This document shows positions 40,601 through 55,600 of a stretch of 64,000 nt of DNA, piece after piece. This DNA is from Siphonodentalium dalli (lineage: Eukaryota; Mollusca; Scaphopoda; Gadilida; Siphonodentaliidae): positions 68,027,897-68,091,896 of the forward strand of contig CP136063.1 in assembly GCA_032622095.1 (NCBI GenBank), given 5' to 3'. Positions within the stretch are counted from its first letter, which is position 1; every line of letters starts with the position of its first letter. The notes below the pieces were generated by a model. It did no database searches, was not told the origin of the DNA, and saw nothing but the letters and a program-made list of their open reading frames with translations. Position numbers and translations under genes: made by a program.

Positions 40601-43600
40601 TGTCTGGACTTAACTTGAATAGTATTTGACATATACATGGCCGGGATATCACATGGTTTCGAGGTTGGTGAGTACCATGCATACAAAATGACCGAGGCTA
40701 GTGCAAACGCACAAAAAACATAATATATGTGAAACTGACACAAAACAGCATGTTGACTGTTACGAGCATATGCTAGTTTATTTTTGAAACAAGTTGATAC
40801 CTTATTTGTTCGGAAATACTCAGTGGTTTTCTATAACATTCTGACCAAAGTTGTCAGTCGGAGGTGCATGGAACACACCAGTCCATACATCTTGGAGAAT
40901 CCTTAGACTGGCCACTTTGGTCAGAATGTTAGAGCAAACAAATGTGAATTTGGACACAAATGGGATATCAAATTGTTTGAAAAATAGTATAACATCTGCT
41001 CGTAGCTGACAAAATATCCTATAGTTTATTACCTTTTTCCTCGTTTCTGGTCGCATTTGCGATTTCTCGGCCATGTTGAGTGCGTGATACTCATCAACTC
41101 GAAACCACGTGATTCCCCACCGTGATATAAGAAAATTCCGATCAAATCCGAATTTGGATCCGGTCCGGAAAAGAATCCAGTCATTGTATTAACACTATAT
41201 TTACTAATATTTTTTTTTTACTCTGTTGCAGCTTTCCTTTACAATTAGAATCTGGTCAAACGGTAGAATGTACAGTTGCCAAGTACTTCCTGGAGAGGTA
41301 TAGAATGCGACTACAGTAAGTTTCCTTTAAAGTTAACTGTTTGTGAATTTGAGGCATATTCAAACAGCAGACTATAGCCCGTTATATTTTGAGAGGAACA
41401 AAACTAAGTATATTTGCAGAACTATGACAATGCAGTCATAATGTGCTAGCTTTCAGAACACCTTGGCACCTTAATGCTGAGATAAGACATATATATAAGA
41501 GAATATTATTATATATCATATTTATGTAGTTTTGTAATTATTACCCACCTGCTGACTTCACGGTTAGCGCGAAGTGATAATTGTGTCATATATAATAAAC
41601 CGCAAATTGACTGCCTTGGGATGGAAGAACCAGAGCTATTTTCCCTCCATGGTATCTTCTGAACAGCAAGCCACTCTCGATATTCCACCCCAAGGCAGTC
41701 AATAGCTGTTATTACCATCAATTCTGCAGCCAAATTAGCAAAATATATAAATTTAAAGGTACTTAATCCGATCAGACGGTCCCCATATCATCAAGATACA
41801 ACAACATTTCTTCAAAATAAGATTTTGTTAACAGAATCGATTAATTGCAACAAAATAAGCTAAGGCCAAACAAAATTAATGAATTGATTCTCAGGCACCG
41901 CCGCTCTCATAAAATAGGGGCCGCCTAACTCTTTTTATTTGAAATCCAAACAACCAACGATCAAATAATTCAAATCGCAGCCGATTCGCGTTCAAGTGGC
42001 GAGTTCTCCGTTTGCGGAAGTGCCGGAATTCGCTATTTCCGGTTTACGCTTTTAGCACGTGGTAATGTAATAATTACGACAGGAATACCACTTCGAAACG
42101 AACTACGGCGAGTTATGGCAGTGCGCTGCTGGGGAGATGATAGGCCTCGGTATTTACGCAAAAAACATGATTAAATAAAGCGAACTAATGTCATTCATTA
42201 AAGCAGGTTGCATTATTTACAGTTATTTATAAGTTCACAAACAAACGAGTCCTGCAGTTTCTACACTGGCAAATTCCGTGATTTGAAAAAACACGATGTT
42301 GTTGACACCGAATTATATTTCGTGACAAAATTGTCAGAAAATGGGCTGTATTGTCCATAGAATGCGATAAAACAATTGGGCAAATGGCCGAAAAAATATT
42401 CATTGATGAGGATGAATCGGCCGAGTCGATACCGACAAATATAAACCCCTATATTTGTGAAAATGACATTGACACTGACGCCATGTCCATCTCCTTCCCA
42501 GACATCTGCATAAAATGTGGTGGAATGGAAGATTTGGACAAGGTTGATGGTTGCCATCCACAGTGTACGACGCGTCTTGAAAAATTTCAGACAGTGCTAT
42601 CCCGTAAGCGCAACTTCTCTGTGAGAAACAGGAGAAGTTGAAAGCTAAACGAAACAAGGCAAAATGAGCATGTCTCCAATTTCCCAAGACGCATTTAAAC
42701 AGTGTGAATGGCAAACATCAGTTTAATACCTCACTATATTTAATATAATCATTCCATTTTCCGTCCTTTCATTTGCTTAGCTTTAAAGTTTAAGAGGAAC
42801 AACCTCGATGTTATTTTAGAAGTAAGATACTTCAATGCATATATTTTATTTTATACACTTTTCCAGTTTTATTTCACTACTAGTCTGTTGTTTTGTTTTG
42901 TTTATTGGTTCGCAGTTTCAATTATAATGATTCCACAATTAATTGAGCCTTCTGGTCTTGATTTCGGGGATCCCAGATGTATGTCTGAACTGGCCGCTGG
43001 AAATAAAAAATAAAAATAAAAACCGCCCTCCCTCATTCATTTGAAAAAAAAATTGCCTGAGAATCAATTCATTAATTTTGTTTGGCCTAACCACTGTCAA
43101 CTATGGTATCAAATTTCCCAAAACTTGTTATTTATCAACATTTTGTTCAACAAAATAAGGCTGTATTATCACTAAAGTATCACGAAATTTGACCGTATTA
43201 CCACTTGATTTTAGAGTTATCCATCTTCATCCGCAAATTTGTTCGATGCTCTGAGCTTTGATGGGTGGGTTCCTCGACTCGAATCACATATTTTGTTACC
43301 CCCGAAGCCAAAAAAATAGTAATTTAGGTGCATCTGATCGGATTGATTACCTTTAAAGACTTGGTAGCTTACGTTTATCAGGGATTAATTAAATTCAAAT
43401 AAATTATTAACACTTGAACATTTGACCAGGTGGTGAACAATGCTAACTTCTTATGTTCTTTTTGGCAAAGCTACAAACGGATCACCCAGTCTACTAATAA
43501 CATCATAAAGTAATGCTCTAATTTATCGACTGCTTAACCACATCATAATTATGGGTAACTTTTCAGGATTTTGTCGGAAATATGGCTTGTTGCCATTCAT

Positions 43601-46600
43601 CGGCCCCGAGAGCTTTTCGATGAATGGCAACAAGCCATATTTCCGACTAAATCCTGAAAAGTTACCCATAATTCTGCTGTGGTTAAGCCGTCGATTAATT
43701 AGAGCATTACTGTATATGGTTGTTTGTTATTCTTCATTCTTGTATCTTATTCTGACTTTAGGTACCCTCATTTACCATGTCTACAAGTCGGACAAGAACA
43801 AAAACACACATATCTTCCATTGGAGGTGAGTGTACTGAGCAATTTCTATTCTCAATATGTATTGCTACACTTGGGTATAAATACTCTTCTTTTTTTCTTG
43901 AGTTCACATGGAGTTTATGCAAAAATGATGATCTAACAGGTATTTGTCATTGAGCTTATTCACCAGCCATTTTACTCTGTTATTGTCATATTTTATTTTG
44001 AAAAACTTTATTTGTTTATATTGTTAAAATCTCAAGATTTGAGGAAATTGTTTAGAACATCAGCTTCAGATTTTGGCATTTGTTTCTTGTGATGTTAAAT
44101 AACTTCAACAACCAAAATTAAATATTTGTTACTCAGGCACTGCCGCATCGAGAAAACCAACAAAATTTGGCATTCAAATCAGTTCAAAATGGCAGAAAAA
44201 CCCAGCGAAACCTATCAATTAGATTGTACAATGAAAGATGTGAAATTCAATAACTCGTGATTATTAACTATGGTTGTTTGGCTCACAGAGATGCTATAAC
44301 TTTGCCAAAATCATGAACAAAATCGAAAATAGATCTATCATTTGAAGATTAAATGTCACAATTGTCAGTGGGAAATTCCCGAATAGTTTTACTTTCTAAT
44401 TGTGGTGTGTATGGGCGGCAAAATGAAACATGCCGAGAACACTGTTTTGATATAATGATGTTACAACTGTTTTGCTGAAGGTGGAAACTAATACAATTTA
44501 TGAAAAAGGAACATTTTTCCATTATTTCTGCAAGAGAAAGTTACTTTGGGAACCTTCACTTCATTCTCTTCTGTTATTACATCACTTCGATCCGAACATT
44601 AAAGACCCTGTGCCAATGCATTCTCTTATATATGCGAGTTGACCACAGGTCGCCTCTCATATAAGAGAATGCATTGGCCTAACAATTTTTTATCAAATTT
44701 TCTTACATTCTTTAACAATTTTTATCATTTTTTTCTGATATTCTTTAGCAATTTTATAATAGGTCATTTATTAGTGAGATTGGGAATTTAAAAAAAAATC
44801 CCCCCCGCCCTCACTGTCGGATCTAAAAAAAAATTGCCTGAGAAACAAGTAATTAATTTTGGATGGCCTTATTGTTTAGTATTTTACATGGTGATCAATA
44901 GCGTTAACCCTTTACCCAACAAAACGGCCAAAAACGCCCAAATAAAGCTTCAACAGCCTAAAATACCCTGTGCCAATGCATTCTCTTATATATGCGAGTC
45001 GACCATAGGTCGCCTCGCATATATAAGAGAATGCATTGGCCTAACAATTTTTATCATTTTTTTAAAATAAATGTTTCTTACAATTTTTAGGACATAAAAT
45101 AAAAAACATCCATTACCCTGCAGGGAGCCCCACACATATATAGAAGCATATAGAAGAGTGTCGTCTGCTCATGTTTGTCTGGGGCTCTGTGTGGGTGAAA
45201 TTATAAAATTGTTAAAGAATACAAGAAAAAATTATTAAAATTGTAAAAAATTGTTAGGCCAATGCATTCTCTTATATATGCGAGGCGACCTATGGTCGAC
45301 TCGCATATATAAGAGAATGCATTGGCACAGGGCCGTTCTGTTGGGTAAAGGGTTAAGAACGAATTCAGAAGATTGCATATTTATTCATAAATATTTTTTT
45401 CCTCAGGTTTGTTGTATAGTTGGAGGCCAAAGATGTATCAAGAAACTCACCGATATGCAGACGTCCACAATGATCAAGGTATACATCTGTTAGAAATGTT
45501 CACTAAGTGATGTGGGATTCTGCATGAATTATCAGCTTCACTAAAGCACATTCATGAACTTTATTAGTCACCAACCAACAGTTATTGTGAATCATTAAAT
45601 TCCCGAGCATGACATTAAGTATTCTGTTTGGAAATTTGGTTTCAGACAACCCTATTCGATCAGTCAGCAGATTTGAACATCAACCACTGTCCTTGTAAAG
45701 TCCTAATTCCACCTAAAATGGTTTGCATGGGTCAATTTATTGGAAATCTCAAGCAAAATCTTGAAGCCGCGATGTCATTCAGCCAATATTACTATATTAA
45801 TATTGTTGATATCAGTTAGTATAAATAACAATTTGTATTTCCCACATTCGCAAACGTCATCAGTGTATATGATCACGTGCCAGCATGCTCAGTCTCAACA
45901 TATTTCCTCTGTGAAAATGCCTGGCAGAAAATACGTTTTGAATCACTTTTGGGGGAAAAAGTATGAAAGGAAATAAGTATAAAGAAGAGTTTTCACTTTG
46001 CAAGAAGGAGATAGACGTGTGTTCTGGAGTTCATTTGACCACTTTGAACACTGTAAACTGACGTAGAGTGTTGTGTTTAATGCAGATTACTATAGTAAAA
46101 TAGTCCTTAAAAACTCTTTACCCAGTCCTCAAAAAGATATTAAAAAATGCTTAAAAAGATTATGAACCCTGACCTGATCTTTCAAGAAATTTTTTCGTTG
46201 TACCATCAAGTCACAACTTTGAACAAACTCGTGCAATATCGTTAACCAGTTCACACACTTGTATTGTTCTATTTATTGATTCTCTGACAAAGATCACGTA
46301 GATCGTAGATGTGTGTATAATCTGGATATGATTGTATTTCAGGCTACAGCTAGATCTGCCCCAGACAGAGAAAAGGAGATCAATGCTTTGGTGAGTAAGA
46401 TGCTTTCAAATATTTTAACCCTTTACCCAACAAACCGGCCAAAACCGGCCAAATAAAGCTTCAACAGCCTAAAATATCTTCGGTCTGTCTCAATAGAACC
46501 ATACAAATATGGATATCATTGGAACCGGCTCCTTGACCACATTGTGATAGTTACAGCTATGCCCTGTGCCAATGCATTCTCTTATATATGCGAGTCGACC

Positions 46601-49600
46601 ATAGGTCGCCTCGCATATATAAGAGAATGCATTGGCCTAAAAAAAATCTTTTTTTAACACTTTTTACCATTTTTTCTTACATTCTTTAACAATTTTATAA
46701 TTTTTAATGTGTTAAGCCAATGCATTCTCTTATATATGCGAGGCGACCTATGGTCGACTCGCATATATAAGAGAATGCATTGGCACAGGGCCCTTCTGTT
46801 GGGTAAAGAGTTAACACTTCAAATTTTCTTTACTAAATCCTCATTGATGAGTAGTTCCCTTAGGAAATGTTCCGATAATAGGTTCAACAAAGGCTGTTTA
46901 GGAATCATTCTGCACTTGTATTATGTTTGACTGTCTGTCGTCTGCTTATATTTCCTGAACACCCCTCCAGATGAATAATAGACCAATCCATTGCATAGTT
47001 TTATAACATATGGAAGAGTCCATTCAGTAAAGAGAGGGTTAATAAACCCAGACTAGTGTATACTTGTATAGAAACTATGGCTCCCACATGCGTGTCGTTG
47101 TTAACGTAATTATAGGATAGGATAGGATTGGATAATCGTCTTTACAATATTCACACATGGAAAATACAATTACAAATAGATATAATGGACTATACATATA
47201 TATTGTTAGGGGTGATATAGTCATGACTGACCGTCTTCTTATCCCCATATTATTCTGGGTCTTCATGTGGGATAACAACTTGTTAGACTTGCTAGAGAAT
47301 AGTACAAGTTGCAATCTGAATATCTGATTAACATGGACTTTTCAACCATGTTTTGATAGACTCTAAAAGACTGTTTTCAATACCTTCAGCCAATCATACA
47401 AGAATAACAAATAAGATAATGTTGTCTTACAGTCAAAAGGATGTAAGTCAGTTTTTGGGAAAACTATTTCCGGCCACAGCTTCAAGTTTTAGTGATATTC
47501 TGAGAAGTAATTGCTGATTTTAAACTTTTGGCCTAAATGGTTTTCAATAAAATCTGGCCATTTGCCAATTTGGCCACCGTCCACCGACAGCATGGTGAAA
47601 ACACATACTGGTATAGGTTTGATAAATTAGATGATACTTATGAGCTTGTGTCTTTCTTTAGGTACGCAAGGCTAACTTCAATGCTGACCCTTATCTACAA
47701 ACCTTTGGCGTTGGTATTAGTCCACAAATGACAGACGTCAATGGGCGTGTTCTTATTCCACCGAAGATACAGTATGGCGGTAGAGTGAGTAATGTATATC
47801 TCGTTATCCATGTTAACTTAATCTTAAATGAGACATGCATATATTAGGGCTGCAAGGAGGTGGAATTTCATGGTGCAATGCGCATCTGATGTGTTAATGA
47901 TGATAAAGTGCGCTGCACGATACATACTTGTCTGTTAGCACTATAATCATTTCACCCTTTTATTGTTACACAAAATGCCCTTATGGAAACTTCCTGCAAT
48001 TAGACAAGTTAAATTAATGTAATATATCTATCTCATTAAAGGTGGATTATCTCTTGGTAAACATGTATTATATAATTACTGGGGTATAAAATATTAGATC
48101 CGAATCGAAGACTCCTGTCTAGAAATGCTTGTATCAGATTAATATTCATTTTATTTTGAATAATTTCTGGTCTAAAAAGGTGTGGTTGTTTAGCTAACGT
48201 ACAATAGTGGTTACTGTTAACAGAGACCAGAAATTTTATTGTGTAATTTTTGTCACAAACGTTAATTATACTCATTATCGCTTATAACTATGGAATAAAA
48301 CAATACAACCAATCAATCTGGGTCATTTGACGTTCGGTACGTAGCCATAGGAACAGCCTAATGCTCTATATCGCTATATGGTATCACCCGAATGGTCTGT
48401 TCTAAAATTAGACAAATAAATGGACCCAATAAAATATTCAAATTAAAATCAATATTAATTGATAGAAGCCTTTCCGGACAGGGGTCTTCAGTTCATATTT
48501 ATTATTTTAAACCCACGCAACTATTACAAATTTCTTATCTAAAGAGATAATCCATCTTTAATGAAATTGTTGTAAACTGAATACTTGATACACACTATAT
48601 GATGAGTTTGAAGTGAAAAAGTATGGATTTCATGAAATTGTTATGCGTCACATCAAGTACTGATGATGCATTGTATAGATATTTATAATGACACATTGGA
48701 ACCACGATAAATCGTTGCAGCTCTGGTACATATATGTCTCTATCATCCATAAATTATGGCAGTCAAATCATTTCTCAATGCATGACAAAACTGGTCCTGA
48801 TACCCAAGTCTCTTATTATCCAATTGAAAATATATTCTCCACTTGACCAAATAGATCATCACCAAAGCGTTGCTTTGGTGTCTCTGAAGGACTCACCCTA
48901 TTTCCAACTATTGCATGGGAAATCTGATGGCGAGTCTTGGAGCTGGGAATTGCACTACCATGGGGGACTCTCTCTTAATTCAGGTGCTATGTCAACCTGG
49001 GGAATGTAGCATTCTGTTAACATCGCCGAAAATTAGGCTTGCCGCGATTTTGGATTTTCAAAATCGATTAATCAGTGGCTTATAATCAACGATTAATCGA
49101 TTTTTCAACCCATGAAATTAAATCTCAAATAGAGATTTAATTTGTAGTAAATAGATGCCAAAAAAGAGACTATTCAGAGGTGCGTCTGGTAAGTGTAAGA
49201 TGGTAAGTATAACTCCCGTTTTACGGGCACCGCACGTCGGAAATGAAGGTCATTAGTTCTGTGAATTTGCTCCCATATAAATTCAAATGCCTCTATTAAA
49301 CAATAAAAACAAAATAATTACTCGTAGTTTATGAACTTTATGTAAGCACTAAGCAGATTCAGAAATCATTTTTATTAAACAAATTGAACGAAAAAATCGG
49401 AAAAATACTCCCAACTCTCGTCGGGCCACGTGCTACGTGAGACTGTTCGTGAATTTGGGATCGTGCATTAATTTAATTTGAAGTTCGGGATCGTGCATTA
49501 ATTCAAAGTCGTGAAGATTTGCACCGGGTGCCAGTTTGACGGGAAAATATATAAAATTATTCTGTCAGTTTCCAATTGACACGCCCATTTTGACTGAGAA

Positions 49601-52600
49601 ATTCGCCATAACCAATTGAAAACTTCAAAAGCGGAATAGCACGTGACCGCTGAACATCTGTTATCACGCGTGCCGCGGAGTATACACATGCGTCGGCACA
49701 TTAAACGAAAAACCGCCGTGACGTGAATCCAAGACGGAACTAGATTACTCTGTCGGCCCGACCTCAATAGACGCCGCAACTGAAAGTTACATTGTCACAA
49801 ATGTTTGCGTGGGTGGGTTTCTGGGTTAGATTAGTGCTGTAAATACGGTGCAAAATATTGCCTCTTAAGTTGAGATAAGTTCTTTGCAAATACGCTGTAT
49901 GCCAGCGTTCTTAACTTCTTGTGTTGTTGTATAATATGCATTGTTATTTGAACTAAAAAAGTCGATTTTCAAAATGAAAATCGATTAATCGGCACCACTG
50001 ACGATTGTTCGATTATTCCCAAAATCGCGGCAAGCCTACCGAAAATTTCAAAGAAATCGACCATACCACTCCATAGAAAACATTGTCTGAACTACGCCCA
50101 ATTGTAAATATTTACATCTCGATTTGGGACGCAACTATCGGTGATAATCTAACACAAATGATTTCGCCTCGATTGTCATGGCATTTAATTAATATATGAG
50201 AATGACGCTGTGTATCGTCAATTTTAATTAATATTTGTAACAAATAACTACTTTGAGCAAGATTATTCTCAATTTCTATTTGATCACCCTACCGGAGTGT
50301 TTCACATCACTTTAATATTTTTCCTCAACTGAACTTTTAATATGAACATATTTTATTTGCAGACCAAGGCTCAGGCCATGCCTAACCAAGGAGTGTGGGA
50401 CATGAGAGGGAAACAGTTCTATCATGGAATTGATGTCAAAGTCTGGGCTATTGCTTGCTTTGCTCCGCAAAGAACTGTTCGAGAAGATGCTCTGAGGTAA
50501 GCTGAAAATTTAGAAATATCTTAGATCATGATCTCTCCATTAGCCGTCACAGATGACATCACTCTGTTAATGTATTGCTGTTTATTTCGGTTTTGAAAAT
50601 GCGCTGCTGAAGGAGAAGTTGTTTATTATGCGACCAACCCATGGAGAATGTTTGGGGCTTCTATAATCAAGTTATTGGACTTAAAAAACAGCAATATATT
50701 CCACCTGTACAACAAACTTAGCATTGACACTGCAGTACGGACAGTTGGATTTCAATAATTCTTTGACTTAACCCTTTCTTTTCTGAATGGATTCTCCCAT
50801 TCAGTTATAAAGGTATACATTGGAACGGTCTATTATTCATTTGGAGGGTGTTCAAATAATATAATCAGTCAACAGACATATGAACAAATAATGCAAGAGC
50901 AGAATGATTCATATTCGTGGAAACAATATTTTATTTGAACAAAAGAACAGAACATCACATTGATAATTTAATTCGTTCCTTTGTTTCTATTGTAAATAAA
51001 TAATAGATCGTAAAGATATCTTGTTTCATATGTAGAACTGCAATACTGTCCGATGGTAGAATTGTTCATTGCTCGTAGGCATTCTCGGCTTTATTCTATA
51101 TGAATATAGTTATTTTACATTAATGTGCGGGCGTTATCATGCCTCGTCTGTTGTCCGAGCATTACCAATATTGCATTTGAAGGCACAGAGAATGGATAGG
51201 TGCACAAAATTCCAAGATATATTTTGAAAACCATGCAGGGATATGTTTCACAACTTTTGTCTATGTTACCGGTCGAAAAAATAACACAGGGAATAAATAT
51301 ATTTCTTAGTTATTATCTGTTCCTTAATAATGTACTTCACTGTTGGCCAAGGTCCCAACTCGAAATTGCATGCTTTTATATGACGTTTGTGAGCCGTTAT
51401 CGCAAAAACATTGAGTTAAATAATTACCCAGGAGAAATTCCATAATTGTAAGTGATGCAAAGCAATATCGCTCAAAAATCGCTTAAATCGTGAAATTTTG
51501 AAATGGGATCTTCACCTACAGCGAAGTACATTATTAAGGAACAGATATTAACTATGAAATACATTCCCCGCGATCTCTACGAGCGTTAGCCAGAGTAGAG
51601 ATTCATGGCATGATCTATGGTGGGATATGTTCAGATAATAAGCCTGTTTCCAAAGGGAACTACTCATCAATGAGTAATAAGAATAGAAAGTAAACAAACT
51701 AGCAAAATATCCAATTCTTTATCCAATGATTTATATGCAATCTTTATATTACTATTTAAAATTTGGGCACAACTTAAAAATTATTTGTGAATTTGAAGCA
51801 AATTTAGTAACTTTCATGAAATCTCCATAAGTGGAATGGATTTTAAAATTACCAGATAAAAGTTACTGTGTCAGATTTATTCTCCTTATGCGCACATACT
51901 CTTTATTTGTCTGCATCAAATTTTTACACAGGAATTTCACAACACAACTTCAAAAGATTTCTAGTGATGCTGGAATGCCTCTAATTGGTCAGCCTTGCTT
52001 CTGTAAATATGCAACGGGTCCTGATCAAGTGGAGCCAATGTTCAGATATCTCAAGAACAGCTATGAGAAACTACAGCTTATCGTGGTCGTCCTCCCGGGA
52101 AAAACACCTGTATATGGTAAGAAGACAATGTTATCTGGCATTGCTTAAAAATCAGAGACAGGCCTTGACCATTTTATCAAGCTGAAAGTGACTTCTGCCT
52201 GTTAGAAAAAATAAGCCGAAGTGGTCTTTCTCGAAGTGCGTGTTACAAAATTGAAGTCTATTGGTAGTCGCTATTTAACGAAAATAAGATAGATGTGTTA
52301 TGTAACGTTAGGAGAGATGTGTTATGTAACTTAAAATTATGAAACAGTGGTTGAAATATGGAGTCTTTATGTTCACATGTCTGTAATAACTATGAATAAT
52401 ACCCAAACATAATTGTGAGTGAATGGCAGCATTTTGTTTTATACATTTTTTTTGTCAGCAGTTGTTTAAAAATGCCCCTGAAGTCAATGTGGTTGTAAAC
52501 CTATAAATACATTGACCGTCATTTTTAGCAGTTATATTTCAATAACCAATAGTTTTTAGCTCACCTGAGACGAAGTCTCCGGTGGAGCTATAGTCATCAC

Positions 52601-55600
52601 TCCTCGTCCATCGTCCATCCATCCGTCCGTCCGTCCATCCATCCGTCAACAATTCTTTGAACATCTTCTCCTCTGATTCCATTGGACAGAATGGGTTCAT
52701 ATTTGGTATGGATGTTCCCTAGGTGACTCCCATTCAGATTTGTTCAAATGAGGTCACTGGGTCAAATAGTTTCGAAGCCAGGGCCATAACTCTTTCCCTC
52801 CATAGTACTTCTTAAAACGACTTCTTGTCTAGAATCATTGGTCCGATTTAGCTTATATTTGGTTTGAAGGGTTCTTGAATGACTGGGGTTCAGATTTGTT
52901 CAAATGAGGTCACCAGGTTGATTAGTTGAGAAACCAGGGCCATAACTCTGTTCCTCCATAGTAATTCTTAGAATGACATCTTATCAAGAAACAGTGGGCC
53001 GATTTAGCTTATATTTGGTAGTGAGGGACCTTGGGTGACTGGGAATCAGATTTGTTCAAATTGGGTCACTGGGTCAAATAGGGGCAGAGCCAGGGACGTA
53101 ACTCTAAAAACAAAAAAATTACATTTTTGCATTTTGATCATTGATTTTTTAGCTCACCTGAGACGAAGTCTCCGGTGGAGCTATAGCCATCACTCCTCGT
53201 CCGTCGTACGTCCATCCGTCCGTCCGTGTTTACTAATGACTACTTATGTGGCTAAGATTGTGTAAAATGGATATTTATGTGCATAACTTCCGTTGCGTGG
53301 CTAGCCACGTAACAGCTTTCAGATGGACGTTCTAAAATGATCTATTTGGCCTAATCAGCTTATTTAATTTTGTAGTCACTCAAAATTTGGAGAAAAAAAG
53401 TCCATCGATTTAGACATCCATGACCCGTCAATAGGAGATGTCGGACACTGACAAGACATTTATGTGGCTAGCCACCCAATCACGGACCTGTCAGTTTCTC
53501 CTATTCCACTGTCCCAGTTGCTGTGAGCAAGTTTTTGAGTTTTAATCAGCTTCTTCTGCTATAATTCCAACATGTTATGAATCCATAATCTGGAGTTTTA
53601 TCACTATCTACTACTTGATAGCCACTTAAAATTTTATGGCTACTTGAGAAGCCACATAAAAACTAAAGCCACATTACCATTTCTAGCCACATAGGTCGAA
53701 GCCACATATCTACCCATTTGTTGGTACGTCCGTCCATCCATCCATCCGTCCGTCCGTGAACAATTCTTTGAACATCTCCTCTGAAACCGTAATGCCGAAT
53801 TGGTTCATATTTGGTGTGGATGTTCCCTAGGTGACTGTCATTCAGATTGTTCAAATGAGGTCTGACACTGTGTCAAATAGTTGCGAAACCAGGGCCATAA
53901 CTATATTCCTCCTTGGTAATTCTTATAACGACCTCTTGTCTAGAACCATTATGCCGATTTAGTTTATATTTGGTATGGAGGGTCATTGAATGACTGGGTT
54001 CAGATTTGTTCAAATGGGATCACTACGTCAAATAGGGGTGGAGCCAGGGACATAATTCCAAAAAAAAATGATAAAAAAATTCAGATTGAACTCCTTGATC
54101 AATTTAACATACAAAAAACATTATCACCCTCCCCCCACATGACCCAGACCCCCACCCTGACCCCAACCAACAGCATTCCACCCCATCTCATCTCCTAACT
54201 CACAGGATCTCTCCCACCAGCAGATTAAGTCAATTGTATTAGCTACAGACAGAGAGAGAGTTAATATAAATACACAGTCATCAATTGAGATGTTTATCAG
54301 GCTGAACGGTGTGAACTGATGCTTAGCTAGCACTCATGCCAGTGTGTGTTATTAAAATAAAATCAAAACAAATTATTGTTCTCTAACCTGAATTTAGTGT
54401 GTCTGGCATTTGCAGAATGAGGTCCCCAGAGGGTGAATTTAGTTATTCTACCCTGCACAGCAGGCAAACATCACCAAATACACTAGCCAGGGTCCTCATT
54501 CTGCTTAAGCCTCATCTTCTGGGAAGTATATAGGCACTTAAATTGACATTTTTACTTACTTTTTCCCTTCTGTTTAGTTTCTATATCCCCTAATTTGTGA
54601 ATATAAAATGCATAATTGAGGTGCCCAATGGGTTCACATCACCAACTTTTAACTGGAGAACTTCAATCTAATGCTATGTCTCCCATAGTAGTTGATGCCT
54701 CAACAGAATGAGGTCCCCAGAGGGTGAATTTGGTGATGCTAGCCCGCATTGCAGGATTGCGTCATTAAATTCACCCTTTGGGGACCTCATTCTGCAAATG
54801 TCAGACACTATGTTCAGGCTTGGCTGTTCGAATATTATTTTCTTGACCACCAGTATCCAGTTGAACTCATTATACCCTGATTTTGCAAAGAAAACTTGGG
54901 GGGTATATTGGATTGAATTTGTCAGTCTCTATGTCAGACTGTTCTCCCATCCATCCATCTGTCATTATGTCTCTATCCGTCCATCAATTGTTTTCTTCTC
55001 CAGATACATATTACAGACCAAATGGGTTTATATATTTAGGTGTGGATGTCCCCCAGGTGACTCACATTCAGATTTGTTCAAATGAGTTCATCAGGTCAAA
55101 TAGGTGAGAAGTCAGGGCCATAACTCTTTCCTTCCATAGTAATTCTTAAAACAATTTCTTCTCAAGAACCATCTGGACTATTTAGCTTATGTTTGGTATG
55201 GAGGGTCCTTCGGTGACTGGGGTTTAGATTTGTTCAGATTTGGGGTCATTTTAGGAAAATCAGTTCAGTTCAACTCTTAAAATCTATCGTCTGAAATTAC
55301 CAAATGAATGGATCTCATAGATGGGGATTCACGTTTGTTCAAATAGGGGCGGAGATAAGAGATTTAATTATCAACCAGCCACCCTACCTGTGCTTTTTAG
55401 CTCACCTGAGACGAAGTCTCCGGTGGAGCTATAGTCATCACTCCTCGTCCGTCCATCGTCTGTCCGTCCATCCGTCCGACAACAATTCTTTGAACATCTT
55501 ATCCTCTGGAACCATAAGACCAAATGGGTTCATATTTGGTGTGGATGTTCCCTAGGTGATTCTCATTCAGATTTGTTCAAATGCGGTCACTGGGTCAAAT

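Larger units (their letters stand above)
41752..43359. mobile_element. TTTAAAGGTA-ended element split by a Harbinger-like element
   Basis: Inverted ends TTTAAAGGTACTTAATCCGA and TCGGATTGATTACCTTTAAA. The right body matches 3531-3760. Interrupted at 41864-43087. Confidence 0.75.

Noticed and set aside
54124-54333. Minus-strand Gly/Trp-rich frame
   Set aside because: Produced by a C-rich low-complexity stretch (CCCTCCCCCCACATGACCCAG); no gene evidence.
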